NCBI GenBank assembly: GCA_021234155.1
Contig: JAJEKV010000039.1
Coordinates: 4,260,745-4,324,744 of the forward strand
From: Isoetes taiwanensis
Lineage: Eukaryota > Streptophyta > Lycopodiopsida > Isoetales > Isoetaceae
Reading direction: 5' to 3'
Length of the DNA: 64,000 bases
The notes beneath the pieces were generated by a model. That model was given only the letters and a program-made list of their open reading frames with translations, was not told where the DNA came from and did no database searches. Every line of letters starts with the position of its first letter. Position 1 is the stretch's first letter. The position numbers and the translations under genes were made by a program. Shown here in pieces: positions 9,325 to 19,875 of the stretch.

Positions 9325-10596
9325 TCTGATCTCTATATGTTCTTATGTTTCGCGCTTATCCGACCGTCCGTTCGAGATCCGACGGCTCACGTGGGTTTGG
9401 GACGTATCCTACGGCCCAGATGGCCTGGGAGTTTACATATAATATGTGTACCGTGGTCCTACGGTCCAGATTGATCTGATCCTGACCGTCAGTCCGAGGT
9501 CCGACGGCTCACGTGGCGTGGGGACACATCCTACGGTCCACGTGGAATTATATGTAATAGATCCTACGGCTCATATTGCTTTTATATGGTGAGATCTTGA
9601 TCGTTGATCGAGTTTAAGATCCTAAGGCTCATATTGAATGCTCGTTCATTAAGGAAAGGCTTTTAAAATTTTTTATGTTATTGGGGGGATTCGAACCCTG
9701 GTCCTCAACCCTCTAAACCCCCCAATCTAACCACTAGACCAAGCATTAATTCTATGAAAAATTTATGTTTCAAATATACTTAAGGGTAATGTTCTAATTA
9801 AGATAAAATAGACTATAATATTCTAAGATGTTTTGAAACTTTCAAAATGTTCCAGAAAGTTCTAAAATGTTCTAGAAATTTCTAGAATGTAAGGGAATCC
9901 AGAAGAATTAAAGGGAATATAAGGAAATCTCATAAGTTGTAAGAGAATCTAGGATACAAGTCTAACGGAATCTCTTAAAATCTAATTGAATCTAAGGGAA
10001 TCTTCATAATATCTAAGGGAATGTAAGAAAATCTTGATGAAATCTTAGAGTTTTTTTAAGATTTTGCAAAACGCGACAATAGAATGTTCTAAACTGTTTC
10101 ATAATAAAGGTGTACAATATAAATCTTGAAAAAAAAAAAAATATTCTAGATGCTCAAGGCAAAGCCTTTAGTCTAAAAATAGAAAATGTTTTAAAAATGT
10201 TGCCTGGATCCAAAATAGATTATTTTAGAAGGTTTTAAATGCTCATGGGTTTTTAAGATTTTGCAAAGAGCGACAATAGAATGTTCTAAAATGTTTCATA
10301 ATAAAGGTGTACAATATAAATCTTGAAAAAAAAAATATTCTAGATGCTCAAGGTAAGCGCCTTAGTCTAAAAATAGAAAATGTTTTAAAAATGTTGCACG
10401 GATCCAAAATAGATCATTTCAGAAGGTTTTAAATGCTCATGGGTAAGCACCTCAATCAAAATAGAAAATTCTAAGAGAATCTAGGAGAATCTAAGAGAAT
10501 CTCGGTAGAATCATTGGTTATCTATAGGGCCTTACATCGTAAGAACATGCTAAAACTGGAACAATGCGCCGTAGGACGTATTAATTTTCTTGTATA
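9325..10596. repeat. Tandem repeat copy 1 (about 1.27 kb, non-coding)
   Basis: Begins near TATGTTCTTATGTTTCGCGC and contains several forms of GATCCGACGGCTCACGTGG. It includes a tRNA-like segment, A/T-rich GAATCTAAGGGAATCT repeats, an internal duplication of about 200 bp (near 10044 and 10247), and an end near GGACGTATTAATTTTCTTG. The same order recurs at offset 1272 in copy 2. No coding capacity. It resembles a duplicated non-autonomous element or satellite unit. Confidence 0.7.
9683..9744 (-). other. tRNA-like segment with pol III A and B boxes (copy 1)
   Basis: On the minus strand TGGTCTAGTGG fits the A box and GGTTCGAATCC fits the B box, about 35 bases apart. The 5' end GCTTGGTCTAGTGGTTAGA resembles Asp/Glu-type tRNAs. 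The anticodon arm is not well formed, so this looks like a SINE head or tRNA-derived relic, not a functional tRNA gene. Confidence 0.55.
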
Positions 10597-11385
10597 TCTG
10601 ATCTACATATGTTCTTATGTTTCGCGCTTATCCGGCCGTCCGTTCTAGATCCGACGGCTCACGTGGGTTTGGGACGTATCCTACGGCCCAGATGGCCTGG
10701 GAGTTTACATATAATATGTGTACCATGGTCCTACGGTCCAGATTGATCTGATCCTGACCGTCGGTCCAAGATCCGACGGCTCACGTAGCTTGGGGACACA
10801 TCCTACGGTCCACGTGGCTTTGGGAATTATATGTAATAGATCCTACGGCTCATATTGCTTTTATATGGTGAGATCTTGATCGTTGATCGAGTCTAAGATC
10901 CTAAGGCTCATATTGAATGCTCGTTCCTTAAGGAAAGGCTTTTAAAATTTTTTATGTTATTGGGGGGATTCGAACCCTGGTCCTCAACCCCCCAAACCCC
11001 CCACTCTAACCACTAGACCAAGCATTAATTCTATGAAAAATTTATGTTTCAAATATACTTAAGGGTAATGTTGTAATTAAGATAAAATAGACTATAATAT
11101 TCTAGGATGTTTTGAAAGTTTCAAAGTGTTCCAGAAAGTTCTAAAATGTTCTAGAAATTTCTAGAATGTAAGGGAATCCAAGAGAATTAAAGGGAATATA
11201 AGGAAATCTCATATTAAATGCTCATGGGTAAGCACCTCAATCAAAATAGAAAATTCTAAGAGAATCTAAGAGAATCTCAGTAGAATCGTTGGTTATCTAG
11301 AGCACTATCGGGCCTTACACCGTAAGAACATGCTAAAACTGGAATAATGCGTCGTAGGACGTATTAATTTTCTTGTATATATATA
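10597..11385. repeat. Tandem repeat copy 2 (shorter)
   Basis: Repeats copy 1 from the TTCTTATGTTTCGCGC start through the tRNA-like segment to the GGACGTATTAATTTTCTTG end. It lacks the internal duplicated block, hence the shorter length. Copies differ by scattered substitutions. Confidence 0.7.
10962..11023 (-). other. tRNA-like segment with pol III A and B boxes (copy 2)
   Basis: Same A box and B box as copy 1, with minor changes between them. Its conservation relative to the neighbouring A/T-rich repeat is notable. Confidence 0.55.
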
Positions 11386-11734
11386 CAATTACTTAAGCAC
11401 CTCCCTTGTTATGTAGAGATTGATCACAACCGTTGAATGTGAAATCAATGATCCTGATGCAGCCACCCCGTCGTTATCTAAGCACCCCCTTATTATGTAG
11501 AGATTGATCCTGGCCCTCCAAATTTTGAGGTGGCACAATTATGGCCATTAGATTTGATGGGGGCCTGCATGGGCATGGATGGGGGCATGCACCACATCCC
11601 CGGACTGTTAGATCGAAAGAGGAGGATAAATCCTGGTCCTTTGATTTTTGTGAGGAAGGTGCAAGGAAGGTGCCAAAAAGTTAATTTGGTGTAGCAGATC
11701 TTAACTGTTAGATCAAAAGGTGAGCGTAAATCAC
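11386..11734. other. Spacer without recognised features
   Basis: Contains short degenerate repeats (CCCTTGTTATGTAGAGATTGATC twice within about 90 bp, described here in part) but no gene, RNA or transposon end I can support. Confidence 0.4.
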
Positions 11735-12320
11735 TTTAATACTAACTCCTGATTGAAACCTTATCCGAAAATTTGGAAAATTGGCATGTATACTGGAAAA
11801 TTGGAATTTAATTCCATGCTATGCATTAATTATCAATTTATGGATGCCTTGCTACTGCAAAAGCGGCCCTCGACTTCGGATTGCCACATCAGGAGGAGGG
11901 CAGATCCAAACTCCATTCTGCCAGTTCTACTTGCTTCAGTTTCCAAGTGCAGCCTCTCGGCCAGATCCCAAGTGCAAAGGACCAAAACTCGGCCCCCAAA
12001 ATGCAAACCCTCCAAGAACCTGGAAACTCACATGGTTTACGTTTCGGAGGCCCTATCCTTGTCAGATTCGGCCCGGACCTTGCACCGCGTCTTGAAGTAG
12101 AGGGAGGGTGTCCAGACCAGAGCACGGGTCCTAAAAACCCCCCGAAAGTAGCTTGTCCCAAAAGTCTTCTCCCGAAGGCCCCGACGACTGACGGACAAGC
12201 TCCTCTATCTGGAACCGTGATTTGGCTCTTCCATTGGGACCAGAGCGTCGACATTGCACTAGGGACCAAGTTTCATGGCCGGAAGACCACCCACTCTCTC
12301 AGAAGTGCCAAAGTAACTCA
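11735..12320. repeat. Old dispersed repeat, copy flanking the 12.8-kb retrotransposon (left)
   Basis: About 580 bp similar, in the same orientation, to 25670-26250. Shared blocks include ATGCCTTGCTACTGCAAAAG, GGCCCTATCCTTGTCAGATT and GGGACCAAGTTTCATGGCC. The long open frames on both strands shift between the copies and are not coding. The two copies may be ends of an older element into which the gypsy element inserted, but no primer site or target duplication supports that. Confidence 0.55.
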
Positions 12321-12473
12321 TGTCCAGCACCCTCGCAGTCAATTGGCATGGGAGGTGGATACTGAATACTGCCATGTAAGGCGCATGCATTCCTTTCTCA
12401 TCCAAAACTGACCGTATAACTTGGTCCCTAGGGTAATTTCGTCATTCCGGACGATGTGGGAAAGTCGAATCTC

Positions 12474-13888
12474 TGTGACGTCCCCTACTCATATACGGTG
12501 CACTCATCATATACAAACATAAGTTCATCCTCCATATCAGCTCCATGCTAATATAGGGCCCTCCACGTATCACTTCAACCTTGAAATGTTCCAGTGGGAA
12601 GAATGAAGGGGTCATTTACCCTATCTCCCTCAGGGCCTACCTAGCTGCGGAAGCGTAATATATATGTCAGTAGTACATACATCAATAATATAGGACTACC
12701 TCGGGGGGTGGCTCACCACATATCTGCACAGACAAAGATCAGTACATCACATAAGGGGGTTCTACCTAGGCTCAGACACAGGGGTGGACTGACAAGCTCG
12801 GGTCTCCAGAGGTCAAGCAGACAGAGTGCAATAACAGTGGAGTTGGCTGGCAAACGAACATGGCAGTTGGGTAGTCCGCTCCATCCGCCCCTCCTGTGCA
12901 CACTTTGCAGAGTAGGTTGATAAGTCTTGGGACTGGACTGTAGCCCGCCGGATGCATAGCCAAAGGGGCTATTCCTGGGTTGCATCTCCTCAGTTCCGAT
13001 GGGGCAGGTAGGGATTTCTCCCACCAGAAGCTAGCATGCTGAATCAAGGCGACTAGAGGGCCACTGCCCTTACTCGACTGAACTCCATGGAAGGTGTACA
13101 CCACCCCAAGAGTGTCGACCCATGCAACAGCCCGTACGCAGTGGCAGTGCATTAGATCTAGTGCGCTGAAGTCTCCGATAGGCCTTACTACCAGAGGGAC
13201 AGTTCATGAATCAGGACATGAGCTTCCTTGTAAGCCAGTCTAGTCCCTCCACCCACAACCAGGTTTGGTTCTTGTGCACAGGCCGAATATTAGAAGTATC
13301 ATCAAAGAACTAAAGAGTAATATCTATTCTACATCATAGAAGTTAGGTTCTTTAGTTACAGCTCGCTATCTAGGGTTCTATGTGGCTGCTATGGGCAATT
13401 CAATAGGCTAAACATGCTAACTCTATGTCCGGAAGGCGGATTAGGCTATTGAGTTGACGAAATACCTGATCCCTGGCTTGCTCCTCCTGCTCGGAATGCT
13501 TCCATGTCGCTGTCTTGCTTGGAGATGTGGTCGGAAAGGAAATCTGACGAGCTAGGGTGCTCAGGTAGATTTTGGGAGTCGGGATTGACTCTTGAAGCGC
13601 GCGAAATGGGGCTCGGAAGGACTGTGGACGAAAAAGGGAAAGTTAAGGTTTGGTTGCCTTACATAGGCTATCAGTTAGGGTTAGGGTTTCCATGACCCTC
13701 AGTATGCCTCTTAATGGTTAATGTCTAAAGTGCGCACATTAATAAGTGTGCGCATCCTTGCAAGTTGGCCCCAAGGGCGCCACTTGCTTGGCTACACGAT
13801 GGCGTACACGTCAATTGGAATGGCGTGTACGCGTGACGGTGTAGTACGGTATACGTCTTGAGACCGTATATCGTACTGGAACGTCACA
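12474..13888 (-). repeat. 3' LTR of the 12.8-kb chromovirus
   Basis: 1,415 bp. On the minus strand it starts TGTGACGTTCCAGTACG and ends GACGTCACA. Compared with the other LTR it lacks about 105 bp near 13290 and has an extra block near 13700-13760. The same family is the solo LTR at 44870-46478. Confidence 0.9.
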
Positions 13889-13901
13889 TTCTCCCCACCT
13901 T
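13889..13901 (-). other. Polypurine tract of the 12.8-kb element
   Basis: On the minus strand AAGGTGGGGAGAA directly abuts the TG of the 3' LTR. Confidence 0.8.
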
Positions 13902-14700
13902 AAAATGATGTTGTCTGCAGCATCGTGGGTCTCCCCACCTTGGGATCTTCTTGTCCTGCAACAACTTGATGCATACACTTTATTATTATTACACTTATAT
14001 ATTCATTAACATTACTTTAGGTAATATTTTAAAACATTATTATTTATTCACTAAGTTAAAACGATATTTGTATTTATTCAAGTTTATCAGTTTCATAACT
14101 TTTATGTTTTCTCGGTACTCTTCATTCCTTGCAACACATTCCAATTACAATTGTGTTGCAAGTCTTTGTAGCTCGACCCCTTTTGCCCTCTGGAGCGCTC
14201 TATTGGCCTGCAGGTCGATGCTACGTTAGTACCATTTCAATAATTAATAATATTATGGTTATAAGGGGACCACCCATTTAATTAACCTAAATGGATGCAA
14301 GACTAATCTCCCGGCGTAGGAAGAGGATGCTTCTTCCATCGTGGCCGTGGAGACAGTGCCCTATAATGCCTATATACTGCTCGTGCCTACACCTTTAGTT
14401 GCCCAAGCGTGGAGGATAGAGTCCTTCCCGTAGTTGGGGCGTGAAGGATGGGGTCCTCCCCGTAGGCATTGGCTAGAGGTGCTTCCCTATCAATGCATTC
14501 CTGAATGACCTCTTATCTCTCGAGGTCATCTACTTCCATAAGACGGAAGTAGACCTTTTAATCTACCTTACAGCTAATCCAAGCAGAACCGCGGTCATGC
14601 CTACAATGACATTACACCACGTCCTAGAGATCACCGTAGTGGTCCCATCATCGATAACAATGCATGCAACCCATACCTAGCATAGGTTGCATATGTAGAT
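13902..14700 (-). other. Non-coding 3' region of the 12.8-kb element
   Basis: Between the chromodomain end and the 3' LTR. A/T-rich part with TTATTATTA runs, then mixed sequence. No additional ORF with recognisable content. Confidence 0.5.
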
Positions 14701-14749
14701 TAATTCTATTTAAGACTGAAATTTTTCTACACAACCATCGACATGCCTG

Positions 14750-15175
14750 CGTCGATTTCTTCGGAGATGATCTTGCCGTCCCATTGCTCCATGAATTCCG
14801 GGTACTGCCTTATGAGGTCCTGCTTAAGTACCTACGTTGCGTCTTCCACTGGCAAGTGTTTCCACTTGACCAAGTATTGGAGAAATTCTGATCTCCTTGT
14901 TTTCTTGATTGCTTTATCAAGGATTAAGTCTGGGACTATCTCTAACCACTCTTCTGTCATTTCCAATAATGTTGGTGTGTCCAAGACTTCTTCTGGGTTT
15001 GGAGTATGCTTCTTCAACAGACTCACGTGGAAGACCTTATGAATTTTCAGATGTGCTGGCAGGTCTAACTTGTAGGATTGATTACCTACTCTCTTGTCTA
15101 TTCTGAAAGGACCCGCCCACCTTGGAGCAAGCTTCTTGCAATTTCTGATGCAGAGCTTTGCTTGTTTCACTTTGA
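14750..15175 (-). pseudogene. Integrase C-terminus and chromodomain (pol end)
   Basis: The frame gives the GPY/F-like module (APRWAGPFRIDKRVGNQSYK, then KIHKVFHVSLLKKH) and a chromodomain (EFLQYLVKWKHLPVEDAT) followed by TAG where TGG (Trp) is expected; similarity continues past the stop (LIRQYPEF). Chromodomains of chromovirus integrases are thought to direct insertion to modified histone H3 tails. The Trp-to-stop change removes the end of the domain in this copy. It is separated from the preceding integrase frame by a shift near 15270-15180. Confidence 0.8.
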
Positions 15176-15272
15176 TCTTGAGCCAAACATTGTCGCCAAC
15201 TTCAAACTCTCTGACTGTTCGGTGCTTGTCGGCGATGCTCTTTTGTCGACTCCTTGCTGCAAGAAGATATCC

Positions 15273-16604
15273 TCAAACCTCTTCCACCAGCTGCTGCATG
15301 TCGGCCAACATTTGCTGCGAAGCCTCTACTTTTGACACAGGATTGTGCCAAGTGTCTGGAGTTAGGCATTGGTAGCCGTAGATCATGAACGGCGACATTT
15401 GGGATGATTCCTCCTTGGTGCTATTATAAGCGAACTCCACCAAGTGAATAAACTCTTCCCACATACCCTGCTTGTTCCAGACATAGTTTCGTAGCATATC
15501 TTCCAAAATTCTGTTGGTCCGTTCCGTTTGCCCATCTGTCTGAGGATGATAGGCCGTGCTCATTGACGATTTCGTCTGAATTGTCGCAAAAAGATCTTGC
15601 CAAAAGGCACTCATGAACTTCGGGTCTCTGTCGGAGATGATCTCTCTCGGCATGCCATGGAGCCTGAAGATTTCTTTGGTGAAGAGTTTTGCTGTATCCA
15701 TAGCTGTGTCTGTGGTCTTGCAAGGCACAAAATGTGCCATCTTCGACAACTTGTCGACCACGACCATCAAGGCATCCTTCCCTCTTACTGTCCTTGGAAG
15801 CCCTGTTATGAAGTCCATGCTGATAACCTCCCACTTAGCGTTTGGCACCGCTAATGGTTCCAATGCTCCGGGAATTCGAAGCTGCTCTGCCTTTGTTTGT
15901 TGACACAACTGGCACTCCTTAATGTAGCGAGCTATCTGCTTCTTCATGCCTGGCCAGTAATAACTGCTTTGGATTTTGAAGTATGTCTTCATGAATCCCG
16001 CATGGCCAGCTATTGGGCTGTTGTCGGTGTTGTGAAGAATCAACTTCCTCACTCCTGATGACTCCGACACGCACAACTTATTCTTGTGGTATAAGAGGTT
16101 ACCTTCCTTCTTGAAATTCTTGAAGGTCTCCCTCTCCTTGTCTGTTCTTGCTTCTTTGCACAAGCTCGTCCACACTTCCTTGAAATCTGCATCTGTCAGC
16201 AAGGTTTCTTCAATCTTCCTTTCGAAGTCACTGGTGAGCATGGAGATTGCATTGCAATGGACTCTTGTTGTCAGGGGGTGCCTTGAAAATGCATCTGCTA
16301 CCACATTGAGCTTCCCCGGCTCATAGACTATCTCGAAGTCGTATTCTTCGAGGAACTCCATCCACCTTCTTTGCCTCAGGTTGAGGTGTGGTTGCGTGAA
16401 CACGTATTGGAGACTCTGATGATCTGTGTCGAGTTGGAACTTCCTTCCCAACGGGTAGTGCCTCCAAATCCTTAATGCCCTGACAACTGCAAGCAACTCT
16501 TGATCATGAGTCGGGTAGCGTGTTTTGACGTCGTTCATTTTCCGCGAATCATATGCTACAACTCGCTCTTCTTGCATCAATACTGCGCCCAATTTTACTT
16601 GCAT
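15273..16604 (-). pseudogene. RNase H and integrase of the 12.8-kb chromovirus
   Basis: A 443-codon open stretch, part of one pol polyprotein. The RNase H part ([44 protein letters not shown]) covers about the first 120 residues. Next comes the integrase zinc-binding HHCC region (GHAGFMKTYFKIQSSYYWPG, CQLCQQ) and the catalytic core with D, D and E in MDFITGLP, IISDRDPKFM and DGQTERTNRILEDML. All catalytic residues are visible. Frame breaks before (about 16600) and after (about 15270) detach it from RT and from the chromodomain, so this copy cannot make a full polyprotein. Confidence 0.9.
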
Positions 16605-17554
16605 CCGTTGCTACAAGCTTGTCCTTCTCGGGGTCTGGCAAGGTTAGGACGGGTGCGGTTGTCAAAGCTTCCTTCAACAAGTCGAATCCCGCTTGGGCTT
16701 TCTTCTGCCAGTGCTCTGCCCAATCTTTCACCTTTTCCACCCTTGTCATATCTGTTAGCGGGGCTGCTATCTTTGCAAAGTTCTTCACGAACTTCCTATA
16801 GTACCCTGCTAGGCTGAGAAAGCTTCTGACCTCATGGATGTTCTTTGGCGCCGGCCATTGTATTACTGCTTCGGTCTTGACAGGATCTGTTGAAATTCCC
16901 TCTGCTGAGATTACGTGCCCCAGGTAGTCTACTCTCTCCATTGCGAAGTGACACTTTGACAACTTCGCGTACAACTGGTGCCTTCTGAGCTTCTCCAGCA
17001 CTTTTCTGAGGTGTTGTACATGTTCTTCTAGGGATTTACTGTATACTAGAATATCGTCAAAGAATACTATGACGAATGCGTCTAGGAACTCCCTGAAGAT
17101 GTCGTTCATGAGTCTCATGAATGTTGCTGGGGCGTTTGACAATCCAAACGGCATCACGGTGAATTCGTAATGCCCATATCAGGTTCTGAATGCAGTCTTG
17201 TGGGCGTCCTCTTCCTTGATCCTGATCTGATGGTAGACTGACCTCAGGTCTATCTTGGAGAATACCTTTGCACCTTGGAGTTGATCCATCAGGTCGTCCG
17301 ATCTTGGGAGCACATACTTGTTCTTGATGGTGTGCTTGTTTAGCTGCCTGTAATCTATGCACATCCTCAAGCTACCATCCTTCTTCTTCACGAACAGGAT
17401 GGGTGCCCCAGATGGCGAGACACTGGGTTTGATGAACCCTAGGTCGAGCAACTCCTGCAATTGCTTCTTCAACTCGATTAGTTCTTGCGTCGTCATCCTG
17501 TACGGCGCTTTGTTTGTTGGTTTTGTCCCTGGTTCGAGTGCTATCTCACACTAG
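16605..17554 (-). pseudogene. Reverse transcriptase of the 12.8-kb chromovirus, two stops
   Basis: RT domain in one frame from a TAG at about 17552 to a shift near 16605. Conserved blocks: [65 protein letters not shown], and the catalytic [11 protein letters not shown] (FxDD box). A TGA at 17177-17179 interrupts FRT(stop)YGHYEF where Arg (CGA or CGG) is usual. The TAG at about 17552 falls just before [11 protein letters not shown]. Both stops are consistent with C-to-T transitions. Domain length and order match plant chromoviruses. Confidence 0.9.
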
Positions 17555-18326
17555 ACTCCCTCATAAGGAGGAAGCTTCTTGATCTCGTCTGGAAAGAGAT
17601 CGTGGAACTCATTTACCAACTTAGCTATCTGTTTTGGTAGCTTGTTGAGTACCTTTTCTTCTTCACTTTCTTCTGATTCAGGCTCTTTCATATGTAGCTT
17701 GAAGATATAGGCTATCTGTTCGCTCCTTATGCACTTGAGCAGGCGCTTACTAGACATACATTGCATGATAGGCACGACTTCATTACCTGTAATTCTATGA
17801 TTTTGCCATTGGGCGCCGTGAGGGTCACCTTCCGCTTCCCACAATCAATGATGGCTCCCGTTGGGCCGAGGTACTCCATGCCGATAATCAGATCGTACTT
17901 CCCAATGTTCATCACCTCGGCTCCCATGGGGATGTTGATTCCTGGTAAGTCGATGTTGAAATTTATCCTCTTGCTGGCCGTGTGCCGTACTCCCCCGTTT
18001 GCTAACACCACGGGTCTCGGCTTTGACTTCAACGGTTTCAGCTTCAACATGTCAACCATCTTTGGGGACGCAAAACTGTGGCTACTTCCTGAGTCTATCA
18101 GGATTATGAATGACTTGTTCTTGGCCTTCCCTACTGTGGATATTACCTGATACTGCTTCTCTGCTTGTTCTGTATCTATAGCGGCAAAGATGTGGCACTC
18201 ACCCTGTATGAAATCGCGAGCTTCCTCGCCATCGTCGTCAGGGGAGTCTCCCATCCGCCCATTTCTGCTAGAGCTGCATTCATGACGAACGGGCAGTTCG
18301 CTGTCCTGTGGCCCGGTTGGAAGCAT
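17555..18326 (-). pseudogene. Protease region of the 12.8-kb chromovirus
   Basis: A retropepsin-like aspartic protease with LIDSGSSHSF (catalytic D-S-G) and LIIGMEYLG. It overlaps the end of gag in another frame (18176-18326). Similarity then changes frame again near 17760 into the acidic linker (EPESEESEEEKVLNKL, HDLFPDEIKKLPPYEGV) that leads into RT. The frame changes indicate indels, unless the gag/pro overlap uses programmed shifting. Confidence 0.8.
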
Positions 18327-19344
18327 CTGAAGCAGAGTTGCTTCTCAATGCACTCATGCCTCTTTTCTTTAGGTATTGCCTGCAAAAAGGACTGTACCGC
18401 CTTCGAATAGTTTGATCCTTCTTGCCACGGTTTATCCTTGAAGGATACCTGCCTCCTTTCTTGTTGCTTCCCATAGTTGCCACTGTATGGGGCCTTTGCT
18501 GGTCCCGGACTAGTTGCTCTGGGGCTGTAGCTGCCCGATGCTTGGCCCTTGTCCTTGTAGTATTGCTGCTTCTGCCCACTGTTTGGAGGCACAGATCCTT
18601 GCAGGCTGACGGCCTTTGATTCCGCCTCTGAGACTGTTCGAGGGTTGATTGCCCTCACCAGCTTCCTTATTTCGTCATTCAGCCCTTCAATGTATCCTTC
18701 GACTGCATGTCGTTCACTTAGCTTTGGCACATACAACCTCAGCCTCATGAATTCTTCCGTGTATTTCTGCACGGACTTATTTCCCTGCTCCAACCTGTAG
18801 AACTGTTGCATCATATGGCATTTGTGCTCTCTTGGCACATAGTGTCGCTTGAATGCCTTGGAGAACTTCCGAAACCTGCAGCTGTCTCGGCTTAGCTTGT
18901 GCGACTTGGCATATCCCTTCCACCATATGCGTGCTGCCCCCTTGAGGTTGGATGTGGCCACCTTACCCTTGTCCTTGTCCTTCATTCCATAGGCATTGCC
19001 GTACTCGTTCATCTCATCTAGCCAGACCTCTGCCTCATGCCTGACCTGTTGTCGCCCGAGAACTGTTCGAGCTTTCTTGCCTTCCACACATTGCTGAGTG
19101 CGGAGTCTACCTTCTTTTGATAATCCGGGTCTTGTACTTCTTCTTCCTCGGAGTCGGAGTCCGATTTTGAGCTGGTGTCGGAGGTGTCTGTGCTAGGAGA
19201 CCTCCTTCTCTTGCTCCTCTTCTTATCTTTCCCCGTCTTTCGAGGTGTTGCTTGCGGCCCTTGAACGTTGTTATCTAACCCGACTGATGCTTGTGCCGCC
19301 AGTAAGGCTTTTATTTGTTGAAGTTCTGACTTCATTTGCGACAT
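18176..19344 (-). pseudogene. gag: Gag of the 12.8-kb chromovirus, one frame break
   Basis: ATG at 19344 opens an N-terminal segment with a basic/Ser-rich nuclear-signal-like stretch (KDKKRSKRRRSPSTDTSDTS) and an acidic patch. The frame breaks near 19050 (after KARKLEQFSGDN). It resumes as the Gag domain (VWLDEMNEYG, LKGAARIWWKGYAKSH, YTEEFMRLRLYVPKLSE) and ends with a CCHC knuckle (CFRCFQPGHRTANC) near 18270. In-frame sequence upstream of the ATG is also open (FEEFGPLTPEEE), so the true start may be slightly earlier. One indel is the simplest explanation for the break. Confidence 0.85.
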
Positions 19345-19875
19345 TTCTTCTTCTGGGGTTAGAGGGCCGAATTCCTCGAACAGGTTCCTTGCAATGGGTT
19401 GCCTGTCCGGGTCTCTTCATCTCTATTGGCTCTCCTGTCTTGTTCGACTGTTCTTTGACGCCTAGCTGTATACACAGTTGACCATAGCCTTACGGTTAGA
19501 TTTATTTGATTTATTGCATTCATGCATTTGCCGATATAGTTGTGGAACCAAATACATCAACAAAACATTTTAAAATTGGCAACAAAATATATTTATCATA
19601 TATAATATTTTAATTACAATGCTACCGGTATTAAGAATCTAATTATTCTTGAAATCGCCGGTAGGATGGGTTATCCTCAAGAAATTTCTTAACTTGGGCT
19701 GTTCCTACCGAACGTCCCAAGTTCCTGAGAATATTAGTTGATGTCCCGCCCTGCAAGGCTTGCACCAAGTCTTCTACCCTGCGGTCGGACGTGTAGACCG
19801 CGGTCACCACTAGTCTTCCCTACCGTCGGTAGGGAATGGCGAAGTTGAAGAGGTCAAGTGCCATGGCTCTCTTGA
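19345..19875 (-). other. Spacer between cargo unit B and gag
   Basis: About 530 bp without coding capacity, containing a short A/T-rich block (19500-19630). It may hold the gag leader. No hairpin copy or TATAAATAG box here. Confidence 0.45.

Noticed and set aside
9683-9744. Functional tRNA gene
   Set aside because: A and B boxes are good but the anticodon arm does not fold convincingly and the element is repeated; better as a SINE head or relic.
11753-12411. Overlapping open frames up to 176 codons in the dispersed repeat
   Set aside because: Frames are not conserved in the second copy at 25.8-26.2 kb and have no domain.
12708-13152. Open frames inside the LTR, repeated at 24.07-24.49 kb
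   Set aside because: They lie wholly within LTR sequence, on both strands, with no recognisable product.
15597-15903. Plus-strand frames opposite integrase
   Set aside because: Antisense shadows of the integrase catalytic core.
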